Of a stretch of 51,099 bases of DNA, positions 33,101 to 41,839 are shown in pieces (within the stretch, counting starts at the first letter, position 1; each line of letters starts with the position of its first letter). The stretch is from an uncultured Pseudomonadota bacterium. Lineage in GTDB: Bacteria > Pseudomonadota > Alphaproteobacteria > Rs-D84. Position numbers and translations under genes: made by a program. Below the pieces are notes generated by a model. That model saw nothing but the letters and a program-made list of their open reading frames with translations. It was not told the origin of the DNA and did no database searches. Location of the stretch: the NCBI GenBank assembly GCA_902774305.1, contig CACYHY010000001.1:1-51099 (forward strand), written 5' to 3'.

Positions 33101-34272
33101 TAACCACCGGCCAATAAACGCGCGAACACAAATGGCTTAAATAAATCCAATGCCATTGTTTTTGGCAAACCAACTTGGTGCATACGAAGTGTTGGTCCCG
33201 GTGTAATAACTGAACGACCAGAATAATCCACACGTTTACCCAACATATTCATACGGAAACGACCAGATTTACCACGTAAAGAATCAGATAATGATTTCAA
33301 AGGACGACGGTTTTGAGAAACCATTGGACGTGCTTTATGTCCGTTATCGAACAATGAATCAACCGCTTCTTGCAACATACGTTTTTCATTACGAATAATG
33401 ATATCAGGCGCATGCATTTCCATAAATCTTTTCAAACGATTGTTACGAATGATAACACGACGATACAAATCGTTTAAGTCAGATGCAGCAACATGTCCCG
33501 CATCCAATGTAACCAACGGACGCATATCTGGTGGAATCACAGGCAAAACATCCGGCAACATCCATGCTGGTTCTGTTTTAGATTCCAAGAAAGATTCAAC
33601 CAATTTTAATTGTTTGATTAACAATTTGCGTTTCTGTTCAGATTTTGTGTCAGCCAATTCAGCACGCAAACGTGTACGTTCATCACCCATATCCAAATTT
33701 GCGATAATGCTACGAATACCTTCGGCACCGATGCCAACACGGAATGAATCTGCACCAAATTCTTCAACTTTGGCCTGATATTCATCTTCGCTGATAACAT
33801 CATACAATTTCAACGATGTTAAGCCAGGTTCAATAACGATGTATGCATCGTATGAAATAACCTGCTCTAACTTCTTTTGTGGTAAATTGTTCAATAAAAC
33901 AGCAATTTTACCTTCGCGTAAGAACCAAGTGTGAGCCACAGGCATAGCCAATTTGATATGTCCCATGCGTTCACGACGAACAGATGAAGGTCCAACTTCT
34001 ACATGACACTTTTCGCAGATAATACCACGATTTTTAATACGTTTATATTTTCCGCAAGCGCATTCAAAATCTTTAACAGGTCCGAAGATTTCTTGGCAGA
34101 ACAATCCTTCGGGTTCTGGTTTCAAAGAATGATAGTTGATAGTTTCTGGCTTTTTTACTTCACCATGTGACCAAGAAAGAATTTCTTCGGGACTGGCAAT
34201 AGTAATGCGCAAAGCATCAAACTGTTCTTTGGTTTCGATTTGTCCAAATATCTTTTGCAACATATTTGTCAT
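30160..34272 (-). CDS. rpoC: RNA polymerase beta' subunit
   Basis: A 1370-residue catalytic subunit. The active-site motif NADFDGDQM is present in [16 protein letters not shown]. The N-terminal zinc site [19 protein letters not shown] and the second zinc site around [10 protein letters not shown] are intact. The bridge-helix and trigger-loop region ([19 protein letters not shown], later [20 protein letters not shown]) is canonical. The ATG at 34272 follows GGAGC. It follows rpoB by 82 bases. A long perfect hairpin lies after the stop, and rpsL/rpsG, which often follow rpoC, are absent. Confidence 0.97.
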   Translation of the reverse strand: [1370 protein letters not shown]

Positions 34273-34354
34273 TTATTTTGCTCCTTTAAGTCGCTTTAAA
34301 GTGCTGTTGGTATGTGAACCAGATGAAAGCGATACACCCAGTTCACATCCCAAT

Positions 34355-37300
34355 TTAATCTAATTTCTTTGGTGTCATTGCCAAACCTAATCCACGCAAT
34401 TCGCGAACGAACACGTTAAAGGCTTCTGGCGTACCGGTTTGGATATCGTTGCTGCCCGATATGATAGCTTCATACATCTTGTTACGGCCAGTAATATCGT
34501 CGGATTTAACCGTCAACATTTCACGTAACAAGTGCGCAGCACCGTGGGCCTCTAATGCCCATACTTCCATTTCACCAAGTCTCTGACCACCCATGTGGGC
34601 TTTACCAGACAAAGGCTGTTGTGTAACCAATGAATAACTGCCCACAGAACGTGCGTGAATCTTTTCATCCACAAAGTGGTGCAATTTCAACATATACATA
34701 ACACCAACAGTAACTGGACGTGCAAACTTTTCGCCTGTCATACCGTCATACAATGTAAATTGACCTGTTTCTGGTAATTTAGCCAATTTCAGCATTGCCT
34801 TAATATCTTCTGGGCTTGCACCGTCAAATGTTGGTGTTGCAAAAGGCACACCATCACGCAACAATGCGGCTTCGGCACGAACATCAGTGTCTGTCATTTT
34901 TTCTAACTTTTCAGCCACTTCTTTACCGTAAATCTTGCCCATGATATTGCGCAAGTCATCAGTCACAGCGCGTTTCTGTTTGACTTCGTCCAAAACTTCG
35001 CCAATCTGCTGACCCAAAGAACGTGCCGCCATACCAAGGTGAGTTTCCAAAATCTGACCAATATTCATACGTGAAGGCACACCCAATGGATTTAAAACGA
35101 TATCAACAGGTGTTCCGTCTTCCATGTATGGCATATCTTCGATTGGAACAACACGGGATACGATACCCTTGTTTCCGTGACGACCAGCCATTTTGTCACC
35201 AGGCTGCAATTTCATTTTGTGTGCAATGTACACTTTGACTTCTTTCAAAACACCAGCATTCAACGAATTGCTTTCTGTCACTTTTGCAACTTCTGCATCG
35301 GCCTTTTCATTCAATTGTGCCAATTTGATATTGTGTTGTTCGCACAATTCAGCAATCTTGGCTTGAACTTCTTTGTTTTTAACAGCCAATTTCTTGAAGT
35401 CGCACGCTTTGATACCTTCAAATACTTCGCTTGTCAATTTCTTGCCAACGAAAGGTTTCAAACTGCCTGTGCCACTTTCAATTGTTTCATTTTCAGCCAA
35501 TTGGAATATTTGATCAGCAAAACCTTTTTCGATAATTGCGATTTCTTCGCTTCTATCTTTATTAATTTTTGCAATCTTTTCCAATTCAATCATCTGTGTA
35601 CGTTCGTCTTTTTTAACACCATGACGTGTCAAGACGTTAACACCAATAACTGTTCCTTCTTCGTTTGGACCAACACGCAAAGATGTATCTTTTACGTTCA
35701 AAGCCTTTTCACCAAAGATGTTGCGCAACAAAGCTTCTTCTGGGGTTAACAATGTTTCTGATTTAGGAGAAACACGACCAACCAAAATATCACCTTGTTT
35801 CACGCGGGCACCAACATAAATGATACCGGATTCGTCCAAGTTTTTAACAGATTCTTCACTAACGTTTGGAATATCACGAGTGAAACTTTCTGGTCCTAAT
35901 TGTGTATCACGAACTTTGAATTCTTTTTCAACGATTTTTACAGATGTAAATGCGTCTTCACGAGAAATACGTTCGGAAATCACAATAGCGTCTTCGTAGT
36001 TATATCCGCGCCATGGCACGAATGCAACCAACACGTTACGACCCAATGCCAATTCACCATAATTCATAGAAGAACCGTCAGCAATGATGTCGCCCGCAGA
36101 TACACGGTCACCAACTTTGACTAATGGTTTTTGGTGAATGATTGTTTCACTGTTAGAACGTTCAAATTTTTCCAAATTGTAAATATCAACACCCGTCACA
36201 ACGTTACGTGAATTCATACATTTAACCACAATACGGTTTGCATCCACAGATTCAACAACACCACTGTGTTTTGCAACCTTACCTGTTCTGGAATCACGCG
36301 CCACTTCGCGTTCAATACCAGTTCCAACCAATGGGGCCTGAACACGCAATAAAGGCACGCCCTGACGTTGCATGTTTGAACCCATCAAAGCACGGTTAGC
36401 GTCGTCATTTTCCACAAATGGAATAAGTCCCGTTGCAATTGACACCACCTGACGTGGTTCAACGTCGATTAAATCAATTTCACCCTTTGGAACCATTGTA
36501 AATTCGCCGTCAACACGCGCAGTTACAACATCAATAGCCAACTTACCATCTGATGTTGTTGGTGTGTTTCCTTGGGCGATTTTGTGTCCCATTTCTTCGT
36601 CAGCGGTCAAGTACACAATTTTATTTGTAACTTTACCATCTTTAACTTCATAGTATGGTGTTGTGATAAAGCCATATTGATTCACACGTGCATAAGATGC
36701 CAAGTGGTTAATCAAACCAATGTTCGCACCTTCTGGTGTGTGAATTGGGCATAAACGACCATAGTGTGTTGGATGAACGTCTCGGACATCGATACCAGCA
36801 CGTTCACGATTCAATCCACCAGGACCCAACGCAGAAATACGACGTTTGTGTTCCAATTCTGACAATGGATTATACGCATCCATAAATTGAGACAACTGAG
36901 ATGTTCCCAAAAATTCTGCGACCAAAGAAGACAATGGTTTTACATTGATAACATCTTGTGGTTGCATATTTGCAATATTTGGAGAAGACAAACTTTCACG
37001 AACAAGACGTTCAATACGCAACATACCTGTACGGAATGTTTGTTCCAACAATTCGCCAACCGCACGAACACGACGATTAGACAAGTTATCAATATCATCA
37101 ATTGTATCTTTGTGATCGATAATATTTGTTAAAGTTTTCAATACAGCCAAGAAATCAGCCTTGGTCAACAAACGTTCATCTTCTGGACGTTTACCAGAAT
37201 CAATTTTCAAACGTTTATTCATTTTGAAACGACCAACCGCAGACAAATCATAATATGCGGCATCAAAGCCTTGGCGCAAGAACAAGCCTAACGCCGCTTC

Positions 37301-38491
37301 AACTGTTGGACGTTCGCCTGGTCTGATAACATTATAAATTTCAATCAATGCATCTTCACGATTTGTAATTTTATCTGCAGCTAATGTATTGCGCATATGT
37401 GCAGTAACTGTTGTATTATCAATCGCGATTATTGAAATCTTTTTAACACCCATTTTATCCAAATCAGACAAAATTTCTTCGGTGATTTCTGTACCAGCTG
37501 GATATACTACTTCGCCAGCCTGTGTGATTGGTTCAAATAAATATTCACCAACCAAAGATTCTGTATTGATACCGAACTGTTTGGCCGCAGCAGTCAATTT
37601 AGCAAAACGTTTTGCAGACAATCTGTCGCCTTTATTTGCTAATTCTTTGCCGCCTTTTACTGCCAACAAATCGTAATTCAAACGATATTTATCTAAACCT
37701 TCAAATACAGCTGTATCGCCAACCCAAACCTTGCCATCAAATGATAATGGAATAGATTTATAAAATGCCGACAAAATTTCAGTATCAGACATACCACGAA
37801 CATTTGCTTTGCGTGGATCAGATGCCCATTTCTTTTCATCTTCGGCACATGGCAAACAACGTAACAATACTGTGGCTGGAATCTTGCGGCGGCGATCTAT
37901 ACGAACATAAATCACACCCTTGGATTCTTCAAAATCAATCCATGAACCATGTTCTGGAATAATACGCGCAGTATATGTGATTGGATTGCCAGCGATTTTG
38001 GCTTCTTTGGTTGTTGCAAAAACAACACCTTGGGCACGATGCATTTGTGAAACGATAACACGTTCAACACCTGCAGCGATAAAGCTACCGCGTTCTGTCA
38101 TTAATGGTACTTCGCCCATAAATATTTCTTGATCTTTGATATCGCGCAATGTTTTTTTGCCGTCTTCTGCAATATCCCACAAAATCAATCTGAGTTTCAC
38201 TTTTAATCTGCGTGAGTATGTCAGATTGCGCAACATACATTCTTTTACATTATATACAGGTTTTTCCAGTGTATATTCGACAAATTCCAAGTCCGCGATT
38301 CCAGCATAATCTTTGATTGGAAACATAGATTTGAAAACAGCCTGCAAACCCTTATTTTCACGACTTTGTGGGTCAACATCGGCCTGCAAAAAGTCTTTAT
38401 AAGAGTTATACTGTATTTCAACTAAATCGGGAAGTGGAGTTTGCAAAAAACTTTTGCCAAAAGATTTTCTAAATTTCTGGATGACTGCCAT
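34355..38491 (-). CDS. rpoB: RNA polymerase beta subunit
   Basis: The 1378-residue subunit starts at ATG 38491 (MAVIQKFRKSFGKS) with AAGGA nine bases upstream; a longer in-frame start at 38590 overlaps a hairpin and is rejected. The rifampicin-pocket segment GTSQLSQFMDAYNPLSELEH, then KRRISALGPGG, keeps the Asp, His and Ser most often mutated in resistance. In the following RLCPIHTPEGANIGLI the usual Glu before TPEG is His, and the usual Pro or Gln before NIGLI is Ala. C-terminal catalytic residues in KMAGRHGNKG and GGQRLGEMEVWALEAHGAA are normal. Confidence 0.97.
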   Translation of the reverse strand: MAVIQKFRKSFGKSFLQTPLPDLVEIQYNSYKDFLQADVDPQSRENKGLQAVFKSMFPIKDYAGIADLEFVEYTLEKPVYNVKECMLRNLTYSRRLKVKLRLILWDIAEDGKKTLRDIKDQEIFMGEVPLMTERGSFIAAGVERVIVSQMHRAQGVVFATTKEAKIAGNPITYTARIIPEHGSWIDFEESKGVIYVRIDRRRKIPATVLLRCLPCAEDEKKWASDPRKANVRGMSDTEILSAFYKSIPLSFDGKVWVGDTAVFEGLDKYRLNYDLLAVKGGKELANKGDRLSAKRFAKLTAAAKQFGINTESLVGEYLFEPITQAGEVVYPAGTEITEEILSDLDKMGVKKISIIAIDNTTVTAHMRNTLAADKITNREDALIEIYNVIRPGERPTVEAALGLFLRQGFDAAYYDLSAVGRFKMNKRLKIDSGKRPEDERLLTKADFLAVLKTLTNIIDHKDTIDDIDNLSNRRVRAVGELLEQTFRTGMLRIERLVRESLSSPNIANMQPQDVINVKPLSSLVAEFLGTSQLSQFMDAYNPLSELEHKRRISALGPGGLNRERAGIDVRDVHPTHYGRLCPIHTPEGANIGLINHLASYARVNQYGFITTPYYEVKDGKVTNKIVYLTADEEMGHKIAQGNTPTTSDGKLAIDVVTARVDGEFTMVPKGEIDLIDVEPRQVVSIATGLIPFVENDDANRALMGSNMQRQGVPLLRVQAPLVGTGIEREVARDSRTGKVAKHSGVVESVDANRIVVKCMNSRNVVTGVDIYNLEKFERSNSETIIHQKPLVKVGDRVSAGDIIADGSSMNYGELALGRNVLVAFVPWRGYNYEDAIVISERISREDAFTSVKIVEKEFKVRDTQLGPESFTRDIPNVSEESVKNLDESGIIYVGARVKQGDILVGRVSPKSETLLTPEEALLRNIFGEKALNVKDTSLRVGPNEEGTVIGVNVLTRHGVKKDERTQMIELEKIAKINKDRSEEIAIIEKGFADQIFQLAENETIESGTGSLKPFVGKKLTSEVFEGIKACDFKKLAVKNKEVQAKIAELCEQHNIKLAQLNEKADAEVAKVTESNSLNAGVLKEVKVYIAHKMKLQPGDKMAGRHGNKGIVSRVVPIEDMPYMEDGTPVDIVLNPLGVPSRMNIGQILETHLGMAARSLGQQIGEVLDEVKQKRAVTDDLRNIMGKIYGKEVAEKLEKMTDTDVRAEAALLRDGVPFATPTFDGASPEDIKAMLKLAKLPETGQFTLYDGMTGEKFARPVTVGVMYMLKLHHFVDEKIHARSVGSYSLVTQQPLSGKAHMGGQRLGEMEVWALEAHGAAHLLREMLTVKSDDITGRNKMYEAIISGSNDIQTGTPEAFNVFVRELRGLGLAMTPKKLD

Positions 38492-38555
38492 GGGTATAAA
38501 TCCTTTTTTTTCGTGCGTTTTGCAAACAAAAATGTTTGTGTGTCTTTTTCGCCCT

Positions 38556-38587
38556 GAACCCGCCAAGAAAAAAATTCCGGCGGGTTC
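38556..38587 (-). promoter_or_regulatory. Hairpin between rplL and rpoB
   Basis: GAACCCGCC (38556-38564) and GGCGGGTTC (38579-38587) form a nine-pair stem with a 14-base loop. No T tract follows on the minus strand, so an attenuator or RNase processing site, as in E. coli rplL-rpoB, is more likely than a terminator. Confidence 0.6.
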
Positions 38588-38632
38588 CAAGCAAATCGTA
38601 ATATACTGTACGATTATCAGTTTTTGTAAAAA

Positions 38633-38998
38633 TTATTTCATTTCTACTTTTGCGCCAGCGGCTTCTAATGTAGCTTTCATTTTTTCAGCTTCATCTTTAG
38701 CAACCGCTTCTTTGATGGCTTTTGGTGCAGATTCGACCAAAGCTTTCGCTTCGCCCAAACCTAAACCTGTGATATCTTTCACAGCCTTGATAACAGCCAA
38801 TTTGTTTGCACCAGCTTCAGCCAATACAACATCAAATTCTGTTTTTTCTTCGGCAGCAGCCGCAGCAGGACCAGCAGCAACTGCAACAGCAGCAGCAGCG
38901 CTAACGCCCCATGTTTCTTCTAATGCTTTGGACAGTTCAACAGCTTCCAAAACAGTCAATTTTGACAATTCTTCAACTAATTTTTGAATGTCTGCCAT
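38633..38998 (-). CDS. rplL: 50S ribosomal protein L7/L12
   Basis: The 121-residue stalk protein has the N-terminal dimerisation helices ([22 protein letters not shown]), an Ala/Val-rich hinge, and the C-terminal factor-binding domain with [19 protein letters not shown], then [12 protein letters not shown]. Length and composition are normal. It follows rplJ by 26 bases and has its own ribosome site. Confidence 0.96.
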   Translation of the reverse strand: MADIQKLVEELSKLTVLEAVELSKALEETWGVSAAAAVAVAAGPAAAAAEEKTEFDVVLAEAGANKLAVIKAVKDITGLGLGEAKALVESAPKAIKEAVAKDEAEKMKATLEAAGAKVEMK

Positions 38999-39024
38999 TT
39001 TTTACTCCTTATGAGTTTAAGATT

Positions 39025-39504
39025 TTAATTTTCTTTTTTTCCATACTCTGCTGAAACACGTGCCAAGCGCGATGCAGGTTCGACCAAGATACGCGCAATA
39101 GTACCACGGATTTCCAACAGGGAAGGAAGCTTGGATAATTGCACAATGTCATCTACACCCAAAACATCTGCATCCATTTTACCGCCAACGATTGTCAAGT
39201 TTGGATGTTCATCTGCAAACTTGGCCAATACTTTGGTAACCGCCAATGCGTCTGTTGCAATTGCAACCGCAGTTGGACGTTTCATCAAATCAGATACAGG
39301 TGCGAAATCGGTATCAGCTAATGCCAATTTCATCAAACGGTTTTTAACAACTTTGAACAATGATACCAATGGACGTAATTCATTACGTAATACTTCCATT
39401 TCTTTCACTGTCAAACCATGGTTTTCAACAACGAAAACACCGTTTGCGGATTTCAAGGATGACTGCAACGCTGAAATCAAATCTGATTTTTCTTCGCGTC
39501 TCAT
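39025..39504 (-). CDS. rplJ: 50S ribosomal protein L10
   Basis: The 159-residue protein begins MRREEKSDLISALQSSLKSA and shows the L10 features VFVVENHGLTVKEMEVLRNE, FKVVKNRLMKLAL and the C-terminal helix that binds L7/L12 dimers (ASRLARVSAEYGKKEN). L10 anchors the stalk on 23S rRNA and, with L7/L12, usually represses its own operon by binding the mRNA leader. The 180-base leader upstream (39505-39684) contains paired segments compatible with that. Confidence 0.95.
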   Translation of the reverse strand: MRREEKSDLISALQSSLKSANGVFVVENHGLTVKEMEVLRNELRPLVSLFKVVKNRLMKLALADTDFAPVSDLMKRPTAVAIATDALAVTKVLAKFADEHPNLTIVGGKMDADVLGVDDIVQLSKLPSLLEIRGTIARILVEPASRLARVSAEYGKKEN

Positions 39505-39684
39505 CTATATACCCTTACTTCTTCTTTTGTTTAACTTATCCATCCATGCTTCCATGGGTGGGGCTCTTTTCTTCCTGCCCCAAAGAATCTTCTTTGTCTA
39601 TGATGGAAATTAAGTGTTGCCACACCATCAGTCTTGGACAGAAATAGCAAAAATGCTTCTGGTTTATTCAACCAGAAACATTTA
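39505..39684 (-). promoter_or_regulatory. rplJ leader: attenuator hairpin plus probable L10 leader
   Basis: Just after rplA, the minus strand forms a 13-pair stem with one wobble (39652-39664 with 39670-39682), followed by five T: a partial terminator. Nearer rplJ are GGGGC/GCCCC-type pairs (TGGGGC 39559-39564 with GCCCCA 39577-39582) and a CCATG/CATGG stem with a four-base loop (39544-39557). Ribosomal protein L10 leaders occupy this position in many bacteria. The fold is read by eye and not scored against the family model. Confidence 0.6.
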
Positions 39685-40362
39685 TTATTTTACATCAACC
39701 TTCAGGCCAGCGCCTTGAGTTGTTGCAACGCTGCAACCCAAAATGTATTGTCCTTTTGCGGATGCAGGTTTAACTTTTTTCAACTGGTCAATCAATGCAT
39801 TTGCGTTTTCAACCAATTTGTCTGTTGCAAAAGACATTTTACCAATGCCAGCATGAATAATTCCGCTTTTATCAGCACGATATTCAATTTGTCCGGCTTT
39901 GGCTGTTTTAACAGCTTCGGCAACATTTGTTGTAACAGTTCCCAATTTTGGATTTGGCATCAAACCTTTTGGACCCAAAACACGGGCAACTTTTGACATC
40001 TTTGGCATCATATCAGGTGTCGCAATTACACGATCAAAGTCGATATTGCCTTCGGCAACTTTTGCAATCAAATCTTCGCCACCGACAACATCAGCACCAG
40101 CCTTTTTGGCTTCGTCTTGACTGTTTTCAGTAAATACTGCAACGCGGACTGTTTTACCTGTACCATTTGGCAAGGACAACATACCACGAATGTTTTGATC
40201 GTTTTTAGTTACATCAATGCCCAGACGTATTGCAATTTCCAATGTTTCATCGAACTTTTTGGAACAATGTGGACGCAATGTTTCAACAGCTTCGGAAATA
40301 GAATATACTTTTTCTTTATCCAACGCAGTTGCTAATTGTTTTTGTCTTTTTGTCTGTTTCAT
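39685..40362 (-). CDS. rplA: 50S ribosomal protein L1
   Basis: The start at ATG 40362 (MKQTKRQKQLATALDK) has GGAGGA upstream; a longer frame from 40398 overlaps rplK and is rejected. The 225-residue protein includes the L1 hallmarks RVARVLGPKGLMPNPKLGTV and FDRVIATPDMM. L1 forms the E-site stalk and normally represses translation of rplK-rplA by binding the mRNA. It begins two bases after rplK. Confidence 0.96.
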   Translation of the reverse strand: MKQTKRQKQLATALDKEKVYSISEAVETLRPHCSKKFDETLEIAIRLGIDVTKNDQNIRGMLSLPNGTGKTVRVAVFTENSQDEAKKAGADVVGGEDLIAKVAEGNIDFDRVIATPDMMPKMSKVARVLGPKGLMPNPKLGTVTTNVAEAVKTAKAGQIEYRADKSGIIHAGIGKMSFATDKLVENANALIDQLKKVKPASAKGQYILGCSVATTQGAGLKVDVK

Positions 40363-40364
40363 GA

Positions 40365-40796
40365 TTAATCCTCCACCTTTACGCCCATAGAACGGCACTG
40401 ACCTGCAACAATATTCATAGCAGATTCAATGGTAGAGCAATTCAAATCAGGCATTTTGCTTTCTGCAATTTGTTTAACTTGATCACGTGTAATGGTCCCG
40501 ACAAATTCACGACCTGGTTTGTGTGATCCTGATTTCAACTTTAATGCATCTTTAATGAAATATGACACAGGTGGTAATTTCATAATGAATTCGAAACTAC
40601 GATCTGTATAAACAGTAATAATACATGGAATTGGCATTCCAGGCTTTTTATCTGCTGTTTGGTCATTAAATTGCTTACAGAATTCGGCGATATTAACACC
40701 CGCCGCACCCAACGCTGGTCCAATAGGAGGAGCTGGGTTTGCTTGTTTTGCAGGGACGACTAATTTAACAATCCCTTTTACTTCTTTTTTTGCCAT
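40365..40796 (-). CDS. rplK: 50S ribosomal protein L11
   Basis: The 143-residue protein shows the L11 N-terminal signature [20 protein letters not shown] and the C-terminal RNA-binding part with [14 protein letters not shown] and [14 protein letters not shown]. It organises the GTPase-associated centre of the ribosome. It lies 102 bases after nusG, and that gap is filled with hairpins. The order nusG, rplK, rplA is standard. Confidence 0.96.
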   Translation of the reverse strand: MAKKEVKGIVKLVVPAKQANPAPPIGPALGAAGVNIAEFCKQFNDQTADKKPGMPIPCIITVYTDRSFEFIMKLPPVSYFIKDALKLKSGSHKPGREFVGTITRDQVKQIAESKMPDLNCSTIESAMNIVAGQCRSMGVKVED

Positions 40797-40826
40797 TTGT
40801 TTTACCTCTTTTTTTCAAAGTAATTT

Positions 40827-40900
40827 CCGTGGTACGATATGGCCATCTGCCACGGGTTTATAACACGATTTTTCGTGTTTTAATCAGGAACACCCTGATT
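40827..40900 (-). promoter_or_regulatory. Three consecutive hairpins between nusG and rplK
   Basis: On the minus strand, in order after nusG: AATCAGG/CCTGATT (40900-40882, five-base loop, overlapping the nusG stop), AACACGA/TCGTGTT (40879-40862, four-base loop), and CCGTGG/CCACGG (40855-40827, containing the palindrome ATGGCCAT). None has a T tract. An L1-binding autoregulatory leader for rplKA is the obvious candidate. Confidence 0.55.
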
Positions 40901-41432
40901 AAACTCTTTCAACCTGACTAAAGTCAAGTTCCATACCAGTTTCGCGTCCGAACACCAATACAGTAACATTCATCTTTTGTTTCACATTATCAACTTCGGA
41001 TACAACACCATTAAAGCCAGAGAACGGTCCATCGATAACATGAACTTCTTGCCCTGCTTCGTATGTAATATCTTCTGGAACTTTAGCACCTTCTTCAACT
41101 TGTTTTAATAAGCGACGTGCTTCTTCTTCGCTAACTGGAATTGGTTTATTTTTTGCACCCAAGAACATAACAACCAAAGGCATCAACTTAATTAATGAAA
41201 ATGTTTCATTATTCAAAACCATTTGGACAACGATATATCCTGGGAAAAATTTCTTTTCAGAAACAACACGTTTTCCACCCTTGATTTCAGCAACTTCACG
41301 CGTTGGAACCAAGATTTCACCAAAGTATGCATTCAAACGACGTTTATCAATCTGTTCACGCAAATTGCGAGCAACCTTGTCTTCACATCCTGTATGAACA
41401 TTTACAACAAACCACTGCATTTTATCTTCCAT
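40899..41432 (-). CDS. nusG: Transcription termination/antitermination factor NusG
   Basis: NusG binds RNA polymerase beta' and couples transcription with translation and Rho. I start at ATG 41432 because AAAGGA lies seven bases upstream; a GTG two codons earlier and an ATG at 41420 (MQWFVVNVHTGCEDKVA) are alternatives. The NGN domain is clear (PGYIVVQMVLNNETFSLIK near residue 65), and the C-terminal KOW domain contains GQEVHVIDGPFSGFNGVV. It follows secE by 22 bases. Total length of 177 residues is normal. Confidence 0.95.
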   Translation of the reverse strand: MEDKMQWFVVNVHTGCEDKVARNLREQIDKRRLNAYFGEILVPTREVAEIKGGKRVVSEKKFFPGYIVVQMVLNNETFSLIKLMPLVVMFLGAKNKPIPVSEEEARRLLKQVEEGAKVPEDITYEAGQEVHVIDGPFSGFNGVVSEVDNVKQKMNVTVLVFGRETGMELDFSQVERV

Positions 41433-41454
41433 TTCCACATCCTTTGATATTTAA

Positions 41455-41634
41455 TTAGAAAATCCAGTTTACAAGGGCGTTCAAAATACTATCAACAACA
41501 AAGAAAAACAGCGCTGTCAAGCCTGAAAAAATCAAAATCATAATAGTAGAACGAATTACAGTGTCGCGTGATGGCCAGACAATCTTGAACCATTCAGATC
41601 GCACAGATTTTATATATTCAAATACTTTTTTCAT
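41455..41634 (-). CDS. secE: Preprotein translocase subunit SecE
   Basis: A 59-residue protein read directly from the minus strand: MKKVFEYIKSVRSEWFKIVW, then PSRDTVIRSTIMI and a single membrane segment (ILIFSGLTALFFFVVDSIL). The W-x-K-x-x-W-P-S amphipathic-helix signature and one C-terminal membrane helix are typical of the short bacterial SecE. It lies between tRNA-Trp and nusG, as in most bacteria, and joins SecY and SecG in the translocon. It has only a weak ribosome site. Confidence 0.93.
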   Translation of the reverse strand: MKKVFEYIKSVRSEWFKIVWPSRDTVIRSTIMILIFSGLTALFFFVVDSILNALVNWIF

Positions 41635-41694
41635 AAAACAGCCACTTTTTTCAATGTGTTACATCGATTATATCAACACAAATCCGACATTTTC

Positions 41695-41768
41695 TGGCAG
41701 GGGCTAAAGGAATCGAACCCTTATCCGCGGTTTTGGAGACCGATATTCTACCGTTGAACTAAGCCCCT
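41695..41768 (-). tRNA. tRNA-Trp (anticodon CCA)
   Basis: On the minus strand, acceptor AGGGGCT pairs with AGCCCCT. The D-stem is GTTC/GAAT, the anticodon arm has loop CTCCAAA giving anticodon CCA, and the T-arm is AAGGG/CCTTT-like with TTCGATT. Discriminator G and an encoded CCA end at 41695. One mismatch occurs at the outermost pair of the anticodon stem. It begins the tRNA-Trp, secE, nusG transcript. Confidence 0.93.
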
Positions 41769-41811
41769 TGTACCCCTTGATTTTTGCGTGATAAAACCAA
41801 TATTCTTGGGT

Positions 41812-41839
41812 ATGCTAGCACACGCCAAACAAAAATCAA
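41812..41839 (-). promoter_or_regulatory. Promoter of the tRNA-Trp, secE, nusG operon
   Basis: On the minus strand TTGATT (41839-41834) and TAGCAT (41817-41812), preceded by TGC as an extended -10, are 16 bases apart. Initiation near 41806 puts the mature tRNA 38 bases downstream. The rest of the gap up to 42026 is AT-rich, with no gene seen. Confidence 0.65.

Noticed and set aside
38492-38590. Extended N-terminus of RpoB from 38590
   Set aside because: The extension crosses a stable hairpin and lacks similarity to RpoB; ATG 38491 gives the normal N-terminus with a ribosome site.
41695-41768. tRNA-Trp as attachment site of an island carrying the type IV genes
   Set aside because: No integrase and no repeated tRNA end were seen, and the secretion genes lie on the 5' side of the tRNA.
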